44,394 nucleotides of DNA, taken from contig JASBTZ010000017.1 of assembly GCA_030148165.1 (NCBI GenBank), forward strand, positions 1 through 44,394, given 5' to 3'. The position numbers were made by a program, and so were the translations under genes. Shown here in pieces: positions 13,056-20,872 of this stretch. The notes under the pieces are model-generated. The model made no database searches. It had not been told where the DNA came from and was given only the letters and a program-made list of their open reading frames with translations. The DNA is from Bacteroidota bacterium (GTDB taxonomy: Bacteria; Bacteroidota; Bacteroidia; Flavobacteriales_D; Crocinitomicaceae). Position 1 is the first letter of the stretch. Every line of letters begins with the position of its first letter.

Positions 13056-13222
13056 AACCCTGTCCTAACTTTTAAAGAATCTACTTCTTTACGCCATAAT
13101 TCTATTTGATTGGCCATAAACTGCATACCAAACTGCCACGGTTCTCTGCCTTTTCTTAGATCTTTTGAATACTGTTCTAACCAATATTCATAGTTTTTTT
13201 CGGCTTCTTCGAGTTTATTCAT
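13049..13222 (-). CDS. Small hypothetical protein, 57 aa
   Basis: A leftward frame starts MNKLEEAEKNYEYWLEQYSK and ends Gly-Leu-Cys. It is charged and helical. Its last codons contain the ATG of the YkuK-like gene. The SD is weak (GGGG about 6 nt upstream). Composition and coupling suggest a real gene. Function unknown. Confidence 0.6.
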   Translation of the reverse strand: MNKLEEAEKNYEYWLEQYSKDLRKGREPWQFGMQFMANQIELWRKEVDSLKVRTGLC

Positions 13223-13267
13223 ACTAACCCCACATCAACCAACTTGGTGCCTCCGCGAAAACTTAAC

Positions 13268-13343
13268 TGGTGCTCCCGGTAGGGCTCGAACCTACTTTTC
13301 ACGGTTTACAAGACCGGATTTTACCATGTTAAACTACAGGAGC
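13268..13343 (-). tRNA. tRNA-Thr (anticodon UGU)
   Basis: Acceptor GCTCCTG/CGGGAGC, anticodon loop CTTGTAA, T-arm GTAGG-TTCGAGC-CCTAC, CCA encoded. Confidence 0.9.
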
Positions 13344-13381
13344 ATTATATCAGACAATGTCGCAAAAAGCAAATAAAATTT

Positions 13382-13458
13382 TGGTGGAGAGGATGGGAAT
13401 CGAACCCACCGCACGAAGCTTGCAAAGCTTTGTCGCCCCCCTTGGAACATGCCTCCCC
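13382..13458 (-). tRNA. tRNA-Ala (anticodon UGC)
   Basis: Acceptor GGGGAGG/CCTCTCC, anticodon arm AAGC-TTTGCAA-GCTT, T-loop TTCGATT, CCA encoded. The D-loop is G-rich (CCAAGGGGGC). Confidence 0.85.
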
Positions 13459-13464
13459 AAATAT

Positions 13465-13551
13465 TTATTTAAATTTTTTATTTATCCACTTTTTGTGATC
13501 TTTTAGTTTGGTGGCGCATTGGTTCATATAGCATTCCTTAGTCCAAGGCAT
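13465..13551 (-). CDS. Possible 28-aa cysteine-containing peptide
   Basis: The frame MPWTKECYMNQCATKLKDHK... starts at ATG 13551 with AAGGTGAT about 7 nt upstream. The same frame stays open back to 13668 and adds CPWDCIFYEGRLQGDC, which looks protein-like, but the only ATG there lies inside the tRNA-Trp gene. A longer product from an alternative start is possible. Confidence 0.4.
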   Translation of the reverse strand: MPWTKECYMNQCATKLKDHKKWINKKFK

Positions 13552-13607
13552 TCTACAATCACCTTGTAGCCGACCTTCATAAAAAATACAATCCCAAGGG
13601 CATGGAT

Positions 13608-13682
13608 TGGCAGGAGTACAAGGATTCGAACCCTGGGTTTTGGTTTTGGAGACCAACGTGTTCGCCACTACACCACACTCCT
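13608..13682 (-). tRNA. tRNA-Trp (anticodon CCA)
   Basis: Acceptor AGGAGTG/TACTCCT, anticodon arm TTGGT-CTCCAAA-ACCAA, T-loop TTCGAAT, discriminator G, CCA encoded. Confidence 0.92.
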
Positions 13683-13699
13683 ATACTTGCATTATATTA

Positions 13700-13777
13700 T
13701 GGTCGGGGTAGAAGGATTCGAACCCTCGGCCTGACGGCCCCAAACCGCCCGCTCTGACCAGACTGAGCTACACCCCG
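13700..13777 (-). tRNA. tRNA-Pro (anticodon UGG)
   Basis: Acceptor CGGGGTG/TACCCCG, anticodon arm GGCGG-TTTGGGG-CCGTC, T-loop TTCGAAT, CCA encoded. It starts only about 6 nt after a terminator, so tRNA expression relies on readthrough or on processing of a longer transcript. Confidence 0.92.
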
Positions 13778-13782
13778 ATATT

Positions 13783-13805
13783 AAAAAAGGCCCCATTTAG
13801 GAGCC
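13783..13805 (-). terminator. Intrinsic terminator before the tRNA cluster
   Basis: Minus strand GGCTCC-TAAAT-GGGGCC (one G-U) followed by six T. Confidence 0.85.
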
Positions 13806-13915
13806 CTATGAAAGAAATCCTTAGGAATAACCCCTGAGGGGGCACTGTGCATGAGGCTTATCAGGGCCAAGTCCTCAGGGGAACAATTTGATCAAAGCGC
13901 GACTCGTCTTCAATG
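13783..13915 (-). ncRNA. Putative small RNA, about 130 nt
   Basis: A perfect promoter (13922-13950) and an intrinsic terminator (13783-13805) bracket a stretch without a convincing gene. A 9-bp stem CCCCTGAGG/CCTCAGGGG (13873-13881 with 13831-13839) encloses a loop that can fold further. I cannot assign a known RNA class. Confidence 0.6.
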
Positions 13916-13921
13916 GTAGGT

Positions 13922-13950
13922 ATTATACAGGATATAAGAGAATGTGTCAA
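13922..13950 (-). promoter_or_regulatory. Perfect consensus leftward sigma70 promoter
   Basis: Minus strand TTGACA (13945-13950), 17-bp spacer, TATAAT (13922-13927). Confidence 0.92.
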
Positions 13951-13993
13951 GGGAAAAATGGCGGATGAAGATTTTTTCGTACAGAGCCGCCAT

Positions 13994-14029
13994 AAAAAAA
14001 GAAGCGAAAAGGCACCGTCGAGGTGCCTT
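13994..14029 (-). terminator. Intrinsic terminator
   Basis: Minus strand AAGGCACC-TCGAC-GGTGCCTT, then TTCGCTTC and seven T. Confidence 0.85.
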
Positions 14030-14138
14030 CTGCCCGCCGTCTGCGACGACGCCTGCTCTCAATTGAGCCTAGAAATATACTAAAGGGCCAAGAAACAACC
14101 CACATGACCCTTTTCGTAAACGCCTTGCCTATTCACGC
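13994..14138 (-). ncRNA. Putative small RNA, about 145 nt
   Basis: Bracketed by the promoter at 14145-14173 and the terminator at 13994-14029. A 9-bp stem AAAGGGTCA/TGGCCCTTT and a short CTC-AATT-GAG hairpin can form. Only an 18-codon GTG frame lacking an SD was seen, so a non-coding product is more likely. Confidence 0.6.
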
Positions 14139-14144
14139 AGGTAT

Positions 14145-14173
14145 ATTTTATCACTTTTAAGCCTTTATGTCAA
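14145..14173 (-). promoter_or_regulatory. Leftward sigma70 promoter
   Basis: Minus strand TTGACA (14168-14173), 17-bp spacer, TAAAAT (14145-14150). It diverges from the rightward promoter at 14253-14281. Confidence 0.85.
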
Positions 14174-14252
14174 GGGGTTTATGAATATTTTTTGCTAATA
14201 AACTGTTTTGTGGTACTTTGTTTTCTTTTTTTGCCTTCAAAGCAACCCCCGC

Positions 14253-14281
14253 TTGACTTCATATTGTGTTTCTGGTATGAT
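14253..14281 (+). promoter_or_regulatory. Rightward sigma70 promoter, packaging/late side
   Basis: TTGACT (14253-14258), 17-bp spacer, TATGAT (14276-14281). Transcription from about 14288 reaches the SD at 14300 and the TTG-start gene at 14311. Confidence 0.8.
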
Positions 14282-14310
14282 GAATAACAAAATATATTTG
14301 GAGCAGAGCT

Positions 14311-14451
14311 TTGGCAAAAATAATCGCGCATAGGTCGAACCCGGTTGCTAAGATTTTGAGGCGTCTTTCTGCTCAGAGGACCATTAATCGCAAGCGACAA
14401 TTAAAAGCGGGGTATACCAAGCATAAAGGTGTTGTCAATGAAAATAATTGA
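14311..14451 (+). CDS. 46-aa basic protein, NPVAK/GYxKHKG type (DUF7230-like)
   Basis: Starts at TTG 14311 with GGAG 7 nt upstream, just behind a good promoter. The product MAKIIAHRSNPVAKILRR... ends GYTKHKGVVNENN and is very basic. NPVAK near the N-terminus and GY.KHK near the C-terminus recall a short conserved family that I remember as DUF7230; this is from memory. Its role is unknown; ribosome or RNA binding would fit the charge. A weak likeness to the ArfA rescue peptide was noted and not accepted. Confidence 0.6.
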   Translation: MAKIIAHRSNPVAKILRRLSAQRTINRKRQLKAGYTKHKGVVNENN

Positions 14452-14551
14452 CGCAAAAACGGGAAAAACAATGAGACTAGACCTACTGGCCCTTTTTCTT
14501 GGTGGCATTTTAATCATAGGCTGGGCTATAATTGCGGGGTTTAAATTATAA
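14438..14551 (+). CDS. 37-aa single-span membrane peptide
   Basis: MKIIDAKTGKTMRLD followed by one transmembrane segment (LLALFLGGILIIGWAIIAG). AAGGTG lies about 7 nt before the ATG. It overlaps the basic gene upstream by 14 nt and the next gene by one base (TAATG). Holin or another lysis helper is possible by size and topology, but unproven. Confidence 0.55.
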   Translation: MKIIDAKTGKTMRLDLLALFLGGILIIGWAIIAGFKL

Positions 14552-14784
14552 TGAGAACCGATGTAGTTTTACGAAGATGGCTGGCAAGTTGCCCCGGTCC
14601 TGTGTATGGATGGAGCCCTGAAGAATGTTTTGAGCTTATTCAAGTTATAGTCGGGGAAGAACACAGCACCGACGATATTCGTGAAGCCCTTAACAGACTA
14701 GGTTATATACCACAATATAGAAATAACGCAGATGGTGAATCCTACTATTGTTTGCAACTGCCAGACGTGACGTGGAAAAGATAA
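14551..14784 (+). CDS. Hypothetical protein, 77 aa
   Basis: Soluble 77-aa protein with SPEECFELIQVIVGEEHSTD and REALNRLGYIPQYR, a helix arrangement that could be a small winged-helix fold, followed by a short strand. Coupled to the membrane peptide by TAATG. Function unknown. Confidence 0.6.
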   Translation: MRTDVVLRRWLASCPGPVYGWSPEECFELIQVIVGEEHSTDDIREALNRLGYIPQYRNNADGESYYCLQLPDVTWKR

Positions 14785-14847
14785 CAAAGAATAAAATAAT
14801 ATCCTACACCACAGGAGACTATAAGACGAAGACGGGAGTTAAGGAAA

Positions 14848-15090
14848 ATGGCCAATAATGAAAGCCCTTGGGCACCGGTCAAATGGGCACCGGCCAAATT
14901 GGCACCGGTCAAATGGACACTTTATGGTGTAACCCAAGAAGACGAGAAAACTTGGTTAGGCGATTTCGAATCCGAAAAAGAAATTTCTGGTATAGCGAGC
15001 TTCTTCGCTAATAATCCCCATTTCGAACATTTAGAAATTTTTGAAGGCAATGATTTTAAATATGCAGTTATGCGTATTGTTGGGAGATAA
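14848..15090 (+). CDS. 80-aa protein with N-terminal WAPVK repeats
   Basis: The N-terminus contains three pentads (WAPVK, WAPAK, LAPVK) coded by a 15-bp DNA repeat at about 14869-14913. The remainder is an alpha/beta domain of unknown type (TLYGVTQEDEKTWLGDFESE...). AAGGA precedes the ATG. Repeat number may vary between relatives. Confidence 0.6.
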   Translation: MANNESPWAPVKWAPAKLAPVKWTLYGVTQEDEKTWLGDFESEKEISGIASFFANNPHFEHLEIFEGNDFKYAVMRIVGR

Positions 15091-15092
15091 AC

Positions 15093-15299
15093 ATGACTGG
15101 CACCACCTTGGTAGAAGAATGGAAGAAAATTTATCTCATGTCTCTTTCTAAACACGGCATCGAACATCTTGCAGCCAAAATGGCTAATGTGGGAATGAGC
15201 AAAGTATTATATTTTCGAAGTAAAGACGAAGATTTTAGAGACGCAGAAACCAAAGCAAAAAATGAATATAGAAGCAAGAAAGGGACAATTCGATGGTAG
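15093..15299 (+). CDS. Small HTH protein resembling terminase small-subunit N-termini
   Basis: 68 aa: LMSLSKHGIEHLAAKMANVGMSKV then a charged helix (SKDEDFRDAETKAKNEY). This matches the helix-turn-helix portion of the protein at 22854 (KTLAKTGMVTPSAKAAGY, then DPEFAAAWEEA). It is encoded just upstream of the large terminase, where a small terminase subunit normally lies, but it lacks the rest of such a protein. Either a minimal small subunit or a regulator. Confidence 0.55.
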   Translation: MTGTTLVEEWKKIYLMSLSKHGIEHLAAKMANVGMSKVLYFRSKDEDFRDAETKAKNEYRSKKGTIRW

Positions 15300-15358
15300 A
15301 ATTAGCAGCCACTATTCTTGTTATCGTGTTTTTTGTGTACATATGGGGCGGTATCTGA
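15293..15358 (+). CDS. 21-aa membrane peptide
   Basis: ATG 15293 overlaps the previous stop (CGATGGTAG). Product MVELAATILVIVFFVYIWGGI is a single transmembrane helix. AAGGGA lies about 7 nt upstream. Small but consistent with the other mini-genes here. Confidence 0.45.
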   Translation: MVELAATILVIVFFVYIWGGI

Positions 15359-15365
15359 TTAAAAA

Positions 15366-18026
15366 ATGGCTTATGGAGTTCTTAGTGCCGAAGACGCTTC
15401 AAAACTAGCAAGAAAGCAAGGATTGGCCCCAGGTGATATAGTTGAGAAGAAGACTTGTCCTCCCTTTGAGGATGGGTCCGTGCTTGAGTGGCATTTGGAG
15501 GTAATCGATGACTACTACAATACGATCTGGAAACCTTATAGAGTACATCCAGATGGCGAGAGAGATCCAGTCTCCTGGGCGCCCTTACCCGGAAGCCAAT
15601 TCGCGTTCTTCCAATGCCCAATCTTTGAATGTCTCTACGAAGGAACAAGAGGACCAGGAAAAACAATCTCACTTATTATGGACTTCGCTAAAGACGTTGG
15701 AAGAGGGCACGGAAAAAGATGGAGAGGAATTCTCTTTCGAAGACAGTTTGGTGACCTTGATGATGTCGTTAGAAAAATTGAGGGCGAATTCGAGAAAATT
15801 TTCGGAGAACAAGACAAAGGGGGAAACTGGAAAGGAGGAACCTGGAGATTCTTGAGATCCAAATCAGAATATATGGTTGAATGGCAAACGGGTGAGAATC
15901 TTTTATTACGTCATATGAAAGACGTGCAAGATTATGAAGAATATCACGGACACGAATACCCTTGGATTGGTTGGGAAGAGCTTACTCAATGGGTTGACCC
16001 AGACGCTTATCTCGCTATGTTTTCTTGTTGCCGCCCAACCGGTTCTGGTGTTCCTACTCGCGTTCGGGCCACTACTAATCCATCCGGTCCTGGGCACAAT
16101 TGGGTTAAAAAAAGATTTAAGTTACCAGATCATCGAGCTAAGATCATCAAGACCCCAGGAGAAAAACCAAGAGTGGCCATTTATGGAGCCCTAAGAGAAA
16201 ATTTCATAGTTCTTCATAGCGATCCAGATTATGATATGAATGTTAGGGTCGGAGCCAGAAATGCTGCCCAGGAAGCCGCATGGATGGAAGGCGACTGGAA
16301 CGTTACGGCAGGAGGAATGATTGACGACTTGTGGAATCCCAACATCCACATCATACCAACCTTTCCCTCATCGGCTATACCTAGAGGATGGCACAAGTCC
16401 CGCGCTTATGACCACGGGCAAGCACGCCCTTTCTCTGTGGGGTGGTGGCTTGAATCAAACGGAGAGCCTATCCAGTGGGAAGGTCGCCGCATTGGGTCCG
16501 TCCGGGGAGACCTCATCTTATGGAAAGAGTGGTACGGGACAACCGGCGAGGTTAACGAGGGCATTAGACTGTCCGCTCGTAAAATAGCTAGAGGCATTTT
16601 AGATAGAGAAGAGGATTGGGGCCTATATGGACAAGTTCATCCCGGCCCAGCAGACACCGAAATATGGAATTTGGATCAAAGAGGCACCGGACGCTCCCCT
16701 GCGGAAGATATGGCTGATGAAGGAGTCCATTGGGAGCCAGCCTCAAAAACTAAAGGTAGTAGAAGACGAGGATGGGAGTTACTTAGAGATAATTTACGTG
16801 GAGCGATACCGCATCCCGATGGAACAAGAGAAGAACCTGGAATCTTCATATGCGACTGCAATAGAGACTGGATCGAGTTGGTGCCACCGATGCCATGTGA
16901 CGAGATCGACCCAGATGATATTCCAAAAAACTATGAGGATCACAGCGCCGATATGTGTTTTACGTCTGATACGGAAGTTTTAACAGAACGAGGATGGTTA
17001 CCTTGGCCAGAGGCTAGGGAAAACGATATTTTTGCTACAATAAACCCAGATACAGAAGCTCTAGAATACCAAAAAGCGTTTGAAATAGTCAGTCTCCCTT
17101 GGGATGGAAATATTGTATTATTTGATAATAAAACTCAACTTGCAGTTACTCCAAATCATTGGATGGCTATACGTAGTCGTTCTGAAAAATATTCAGATTT
17201 TACTTTAAAACAGGCCAGAGATATTACAATTTGGGATAAAATTATTTGTGCTCCTAAAACATGGCAAGGTAAAGATTCTCTTAATCTTCCGTTTGATTGT
17301 AATGACGGTGATTTGGCAGAACTGATTGGGTGGTGGGTTGCGGATGGTTGGTTGCGTAAACTAAATGAGAAATCTCCATTTCAAAGAGACATAGGTATTT
17401 CACAGCATAATTTGAAAGGTCGTGAAGTTTTAGAAGAACTATTGGATAAGACACCTTGGAGATGGAGTTATCGCAATGGTTCTTATATAACTACTAATAA
17501 AGATTTATATGAGTTTTTACGAAACGGATACACTTCTGCTGCTGATAAACACGTTCCTAATTGTATTAAACAAGCGTCTCCGTATTTGATTCAACGTTTT
17601 ATGAATGGGTATATTTCTGGTGATGGTTGGTTTAGAAAAAATGGAACGCGTTGTAGTGCTACAGTTAGTAAAAAATTAGCTGATGATTTACAAGAACTAT
17701 ATGTTAAACTTGGTCGTGCTTCTTCTCAGCGTGTTAGGAAAGCTAAACCAAGTTATAGTATTAAAGGTAGAGATGGTAAATTAATTACAGGAACCAACAC
17801 TCAAGACCAATTTTGGGTTGAAGAATGGGCTATTACTACAGCTATGTTGCGAGATAGCTCTAATAAACCTAATTTTAGACATGAACATTATAAAGGCATG
17901 GTGTACTGTGCCCAAGTGCCAAACGGAACGCTAGTAGTTCGTCGTAACGGACGAGTAAGTGTTACTGGTAATACACGTTACCGTTTAGCATGGGATAGTG
18001 GCAAACTATGGAGAAGGGAGTTTTAA
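15366..18026 (+). CDS. terL: Terminase large subunit containing an intein
   Basis: 886-aa precursor. The packaging ATPase has Walker A GTRGPGKT (residues 93-100), a Walker B-like YPWIGWEE (about 198-205) and, at the C-terminal nuclease end, DHSADM...TRYRLAW. A 339-aa intein (residues 531-869) splits that motif; splicing joins DHSADM to TRYRLAW, giving a mature protein of about 547 aa, normal for TerL. TerL drives DNA into proheads and cuts it. No strong SD is visible; the gene follows the 21-aa peptide by 7 nt. Confidence 0.92.
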   Translation: MAYGVLSAEDASKLARKQGLAPGDIVEKKTCPPFEDGSVLEWHLEVIDDYYNTIWKPYRVHPDGERDPVSWAPLPGSQFAFFQCPIFECLYEGTRGPGKTISLIMDFAKDVGRGHGKRWRGILFRRQFGDLDDVVRKIEGEFEKIFGEQDKGGNWKGGTWRFLRSKSEYMVEWQTGENLLLRHMKDVQDYEEYHGHEYPWIGWEELTQWVDPDAYLAMFSCCRPTGSGVPTRVRATTNPSGPGHNWVKKRFKLPDHRAKIIKTPGEKPRVAIYGALRENFIVLHSDPDYDMNVRVGARNAAQEAAWMEGDWNVTAGGMIDDLWNPNIHIIPTFPSSAIPRGWHKSRAYDHGQARPFSVGWWLESNGEPIQWEGRRIGSVRGDLILWKEWYGTTGEVNEGIRLSARKIARGILDREEDWGLYGQVHPGPADTEIWNLDQRGTGRSPAEDMADEGVHWEPASKTKGSRRRGWELLRDNLRGAIPHPDGTREEPGIFICDCNRDWIELVPPMPCDEIDPDDIPKNYEDHSADMCFTSDTEVLTERGWLPWPEARENDIFATINPDTEALEYQKAFEIVSLPWDGNIVLFDNKTQLAVTPNHWMAIRSRSEKYSDFTLKQARDITIWDKIICAPKTWQGKDSLNLPFDCNDGDLAELIGWWVADGWLRKLNEKSPFQRDIGISQHNLKGREVLEELLDKTPWRWSYRNGSYITTNKDLYEFLRNGYTSAADKHVPNCIKQASPYLIQRFMNGYISGDGWFRKNGTRCSATVSKKLADDLQELYVKLGRASSQRVRKAKPSYSIKGRDGKLITGTNTQDQFWVEEWAITTAMLRDSSNKPNFRHEHYKGMVYCAQVPNGTLVVRRNGRVSVTGNTRYRLAWDSGKLWRREF
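16956..17972 (+). mobile_element. Intein with LAGLIDADG homing endonuclease domain
   Basis: Begins at Cys (CFTSDTEVLTERGW, block A) and ends VPNGTLVVRRNGRVSVTGN before Thr. The usual penultimate His is Gly, a variant known in some inteins. Two LAGLIDADG-like helices, LAELIGWWVADGW and LIQRFMNGYISGDGW, mark a homing endonuclease with both acidic residues kept. The DNA is visibly more AT-rich than the flanking terminase, as expected for recent transfer. Confidence 0.9.
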
Positions 18027-18028
18027 AA

Positions 18029-18211
18029 ATGAACATTCCGCCAGACGTATACGCCAATATTGTTAAACAAAGACCCATTAAGAAAATCTCTCATAATGAC
18101 GCCCAAGGTAAAGCACAACCAACTCAAGGAAGAGTAATAAATGGTCCGGTTAACGATCCAAAACCTGAAGGCAGAGCCATTGATGAGTCAGAATTTATGA
18201 ATATCGAATAG
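18029..18211 (+). CDS. Hypothetical protein, 60 aa
   Basis: Hydrophilic, probably disordered protein starting MNIPPDVYANIVKQRPIKK. AAGGGAG lies upstream of ATG 18029; an earlier in-frame ATG at 18008 overlaps terL. It sits between terL and portal. Function unknown. Confidence 0.6.
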   Translation: MNIPPDVYANIVKQRPIKKISHNDAQGKAQPTQGRVINGPVNDPKPEGRAIDESEFMNIE

Positions 18212-18276
18212 TGTGTAGTCTTAATTGGAGGACTCTTTGGTCATTACAGCGGAGAATTTTGGCGGCTAAAACCCCC

Positions 18277-18305
18277 TTGACTAAAGAATCCATTAAATGT
18301 ACTAT
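18277..18305 (+). promoter_or_regulatory. Rightward sigma70 promoter before portal
   Basis: TTGACT (18277-18282), 17-bp spacer, TACTAT (18300-18305), in an AT-rich 160-bp gap. Confidence 0.7.
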
Positions 18306-18375
18306 AAATTTGGGAAAAAACAGCAAAAATTCCTAAAATTTTCCTATAATTTATTAAAAAAGAGGAAAACTCCGA

Positions 18376-19953
18376 GTGCCAACAGATAAATTTGCAGGAA
18401 AAGATCCTGAATCTCCCGCTACTACTTCGTTTGCATGGGATACGATGATTTCTAAATGGGAAATGATCGACACCCTACTGGCTGGAACCGAATCCATGCG
18501 GAAAGCCGGGATGACTTACCTTCCAATTCACGAAGCGGAGAGCCGTTTGAACTATTTGGAACGGCTTAATAAATGCACCCTTTTGAATATGCTCGAAATT
18601 ACGCTAGATTCTCTTGTAGGTAGACCTTTTTCTGATCCGGTCGAATTAAATTCGGATATGCCAGATAGCATTAGAGATTTAATGGAAGATGTTGATCTAC
18701 AAGGAAATGATATCACTGTATTTGCAAGAGATTGGTTCAGACAGGGATTGGCTAAAGGGTTCTGTCATGTTCTCATAGATTTTCCTCGTATTCCTGATGA
18801 GGATTTTGGGACCAGAACGCTTGAAGACGATTTGAAAGAGGGGCGTAGGCCATATTGGATTCTTGTTAAACCAGAAGATTTAATTTTCGCAGCCGCTGAT
18901 TTCGTTCAAGGTAAAGACGGGGTAATGCGAGAAACTCTCACTCATGTACGCATTCATGAGGTCGCTGTTGAACAAGCTGGATTTGCTGAAGTTTTTAAAG
19001 AACGCATCAGAGTATTAGAGCCAGGGTTCTTTTGGTTATTCGAAAAAGAAGAAAAGTCTAGGAAAAATCAAAAAGATAGATGGGTTTTAATAGATCAAGG
19101 CGAAACAGGTCTGCCTGTTATTCCTTTGGTCACCTTTTATGCGGATAGGGCGGATCTTATGTTGGCTAAACCGCCTCTTGAAGATTTAGCCCATCTTAAT
19201 ATACGTCATTGGCAATCAACTTCAGATCAGATTTCTGTTTTAACCGTAGCTAGGTTCCCAATGTTGGCTGTGGCGGGCGCTGTTGAACAACCCGGTGCAG
19301 AGATGGCTATTGGTCCTAAACAATTACTTGGGACCAAGGACCCTAACGGAAAATTTTATTACGTGGAACACACGGGCAAGTCCATTGGTGCCGGTCGGCA
19401 AGATCTTATGGACCTTGAGGATGAAATGGCCCATTATGGTGCTCAGTTCCTTAAGAGGAAGACCGGTAATGAGACCGCCACTGCTAGAGCATTGGATTCA
19501 GCTGAAGCTACCAGCCCTCTACAGGATTATACTGTGCGATTTATGGATGCTGTTTCTAATGCTCTGAATCTCATGGCCATGTGGATTGGGGAAGAAACAG
19601 GCGGCTCTATTTCTATGAGTACCGATTTTGGGCCTGAAGTTGCAGAGAATGCCGATATTGAAGCTCTTACTGATGCTCGTAAGCGTCGTGATATTAGCCG
19701 TATTTCTTGGATTGAAGAAATGCAGCGCCGTGGTGCTCTTGCAGACGACTTTGACGCTGACGAAGACCTACAACGTATCCGAGATGAGGATGTTAGACTT
19801 ACTGCTGGCACCGTTATCATGGATAGTGAAAAGATTAATGATGAGGAAGTGCTGCTATCTAATCGCAATATGACGTTGACGCAAAATGCGCCAGCGCAAA
19901 ATCCTAGTGGCGGGACAACACAAACCTCCCAAACACAGGCCACTCAAGGATAA
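18376..19953 (+). CDS. Portal protein, DUF4055 family
   Basis: 525 aa. The domain order fits DUF4055 portals: an N-terminal helical part (NYLERLNKCTLLNMLEITLDSLVGRPF), the strand-rich PYWILVKPEDLI section, then LNIRHWQSTSDQISVLTVARFPMLAVAG and an acidic helical C-terminus with a Gln/Thr tail. Starts at GTG with AGAGGA about 9 nt upstream. The portal forms the dodecameric ring at one capsid vertex and docks TerL. Confidence 0.85.
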   Translation: MPTDKFAGKDPESPATTSFAWDTMISKWEMIDTLLAGTESMRKAGMTYLPIHEAESRLNYLERLNKCTLLNMLEITLDSLVGRPFSDPVELNSDMPDSIRDLMEDVDLQGNDITVFARDWFRQGLAKGFCHVLIDFPRIPDEDFGTRTLEDDLKEGRRPYWILVKPEDLIFAAADFVQGKDGVMRETLTHVRIHEVAVEQAGFAEVFKERIRVLEPGFFWLFEKEEKSRKNQKDRWVLIDQGETGLPVIPLVTFYADRADLMLAKPPLEDLAHLNIRHWQSTSDQISVLTVARFPMLAVAGAVEQPGAEMAIGPKQLLGTKDPNGKFYYVEHTGKSIGAGRQDLMDLEDEMAHYGAQFLKRKTGNETATARALDSAEATSPLQDYTVRFMDAVSNALNLMAMWIGEETGGSISMSTDFGPEVAENADIEALTDARKRRDISRISWIEEMQRRGALADDFDADEDLQRIRDEDVRLTAGTVIMDSEKINDEEVLLSNRNMTLTQNAPAQNPSGGTTQTSQTQATQG

Positions 19954-19966
19954 ATAGGAGATAAAA

Positions 19967-20299
19967 ATGTCTGAACAAGAAGAAGATAATGTAGTGTTTC
20001 TTAATATGCAACAGGGTGATATGGTCAAAATTGCTTCTTCTGTTCTAGAAGCGACACACAATGACGAGATTCAATGTTTGTTCTTCACAGCTATTGATAG
20101 TAACGGTATTCTCAAAATGGGACGTGCTGGAGGATTTAGAAATCTTCAAGATTTTCTACTTCTACTTGGCGGATTTGATGTTCAAAAAGACTATGTTATG
20201 ACCAAGATGGCCCTTTTAGAAGAGGACGATTTTGAAACGGAGACGTATGAGGGCGAAGAGTATGACGACGAATACGATGAAGAGTATGACGAAGAATAG
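19967..20299 (+). CDS. Hypothetical protein with acidic C-terminus, 110 aa
   Basis: A small alpha/beta domain (FLNMQQGDMVKIASSVLEAT...) followed by a run of Asp/Glu/Tyr (EYDDEYDEEYDEE). AGGAG precedes the ATG. Acidic tails occur on DNA-mimic or chaperone-like phage proteins. Its end overlaps the next gene by 14 nt. Function unknown. Confidence 0.65.
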   Translation: MSEQEEDNVVFLNMQQGDMVKIASSVLEATHNDEIQCLFFTAIDSNGILKMGRAGGFRNLQDFLLLLGGFDVQKDYVMTKMALLEEDDFETETYEGEEYDDEYDEEYDEE

Positions 20300-20795
20300 G
20301 TTGCCCCCACATGGTTTCCGACAATTACTTGGGAGAGCCCCTGGTTTTGATATGAAAGGTCAAGGGGCTCCGGTCGAGCTAGAATATGATGAGAGCCTCT
20401 ATGCCACTCTTGTTAAAGTTCAGAGAAAGGTCAATAATCAAATAGAGTATCGTTCAGATGATGGTGATTATTGGGACCATGACCCTGAAATTAAGACTTG
20501 GAAGGGCTGGCTCACCGGCAAACTATATATGCGCAGGTATGGTGATTGTGAAGACTACGCCTTGGTGAAGTACCAGGAACTAGTCAAAGAGGGCGTTCCT
20601 AAGGAAGCATTACGGCTGGTCCTTTGTAGTTACAAAACAACTTATCATCTGGTTTTAGCAGTCACAACTAAAAAAGGCATTTTCATATTAGATAATCGTA
20701 TGAGCCCTGTGTACTGGATGGAGAGGGGCGAAAAATTTCTCTATAATTGGATCATGTGGTCTGTTCCAGGGCAGTTCTTATGGGAGTCAGTGTAA
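20286..20795 (+). CDS. Transglutaminase-like cysteine peptidase (BTLCP family)
   Basis: About 169 aa from ATG 20286 (20277 also possible). The catalytic pattern is clear: GDCEDYALVKYQEL (Cys about 88), TTYHLVLAV (His about 121) and FILDNR (Asp about 136). This is the bacterial transglutaminase-like cysteine proteinase family, often found in Alphaproteobacteria. Its place between portal and capsid genes suggests a role in virion assembly or cell-wall entry, but the substrate cannot be read from sequence. Confidence 0.75.
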   Translation: MTKNRLPPHGFRQLLGRAPGFDMKGQGAPVELEYDESLYATLVKVQRKVNNQIEYRSDDGDYWDHDPEIKTWKGWLTGKLYMRRYGDCEDYALVKYQELVKEGVPKEALRLVLCSYKTTYHLVLAVTTKKGIFILDNRMSPVYWMERGEKFLYNWIMWSVPGQFLWESV

Positions 20796-20805
20796 CAGAG
20801 GGGGC

Positions 20806-20834
20806 TTGCAATTTAAATAGCTTTGTGGTATACT
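20806..20834 (+). promoter_or_regulatory. Rightward promoter of nrdJ
   Basis: TTGCAA (20806-20811), 17-bp spacer, TATACT (20829-20834), about 40 bp before the nrdJ start. Confidence 0.65.
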
Positions 20835-20872
20835 GATTTCTTTGTTAATTAAGAACGCCTTGGAGAAAATTC

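Noticed and set aside
13552-13668. Start of the cysteine-rich frame inside tRNA-Trp
   Set aside because: The first ATG lies within the tRNA gene, so translation from there is improbable; the frame was listed from ATG 13551 instead with low confidence.
14179-14400. Leftward 73-aa frame
   Set aside because: It overlaps the rightward promoter and the basic TTG-start gene and has no SD or convincing composition.
14311-14451. ArfA-like ribosome rescue peptide
   Set aside because: A QR...K..K...Y pattern is faintly similar to ArfA, but NPVAK and GYTKHKG fit another short conserved family better, and no alignment could be run.
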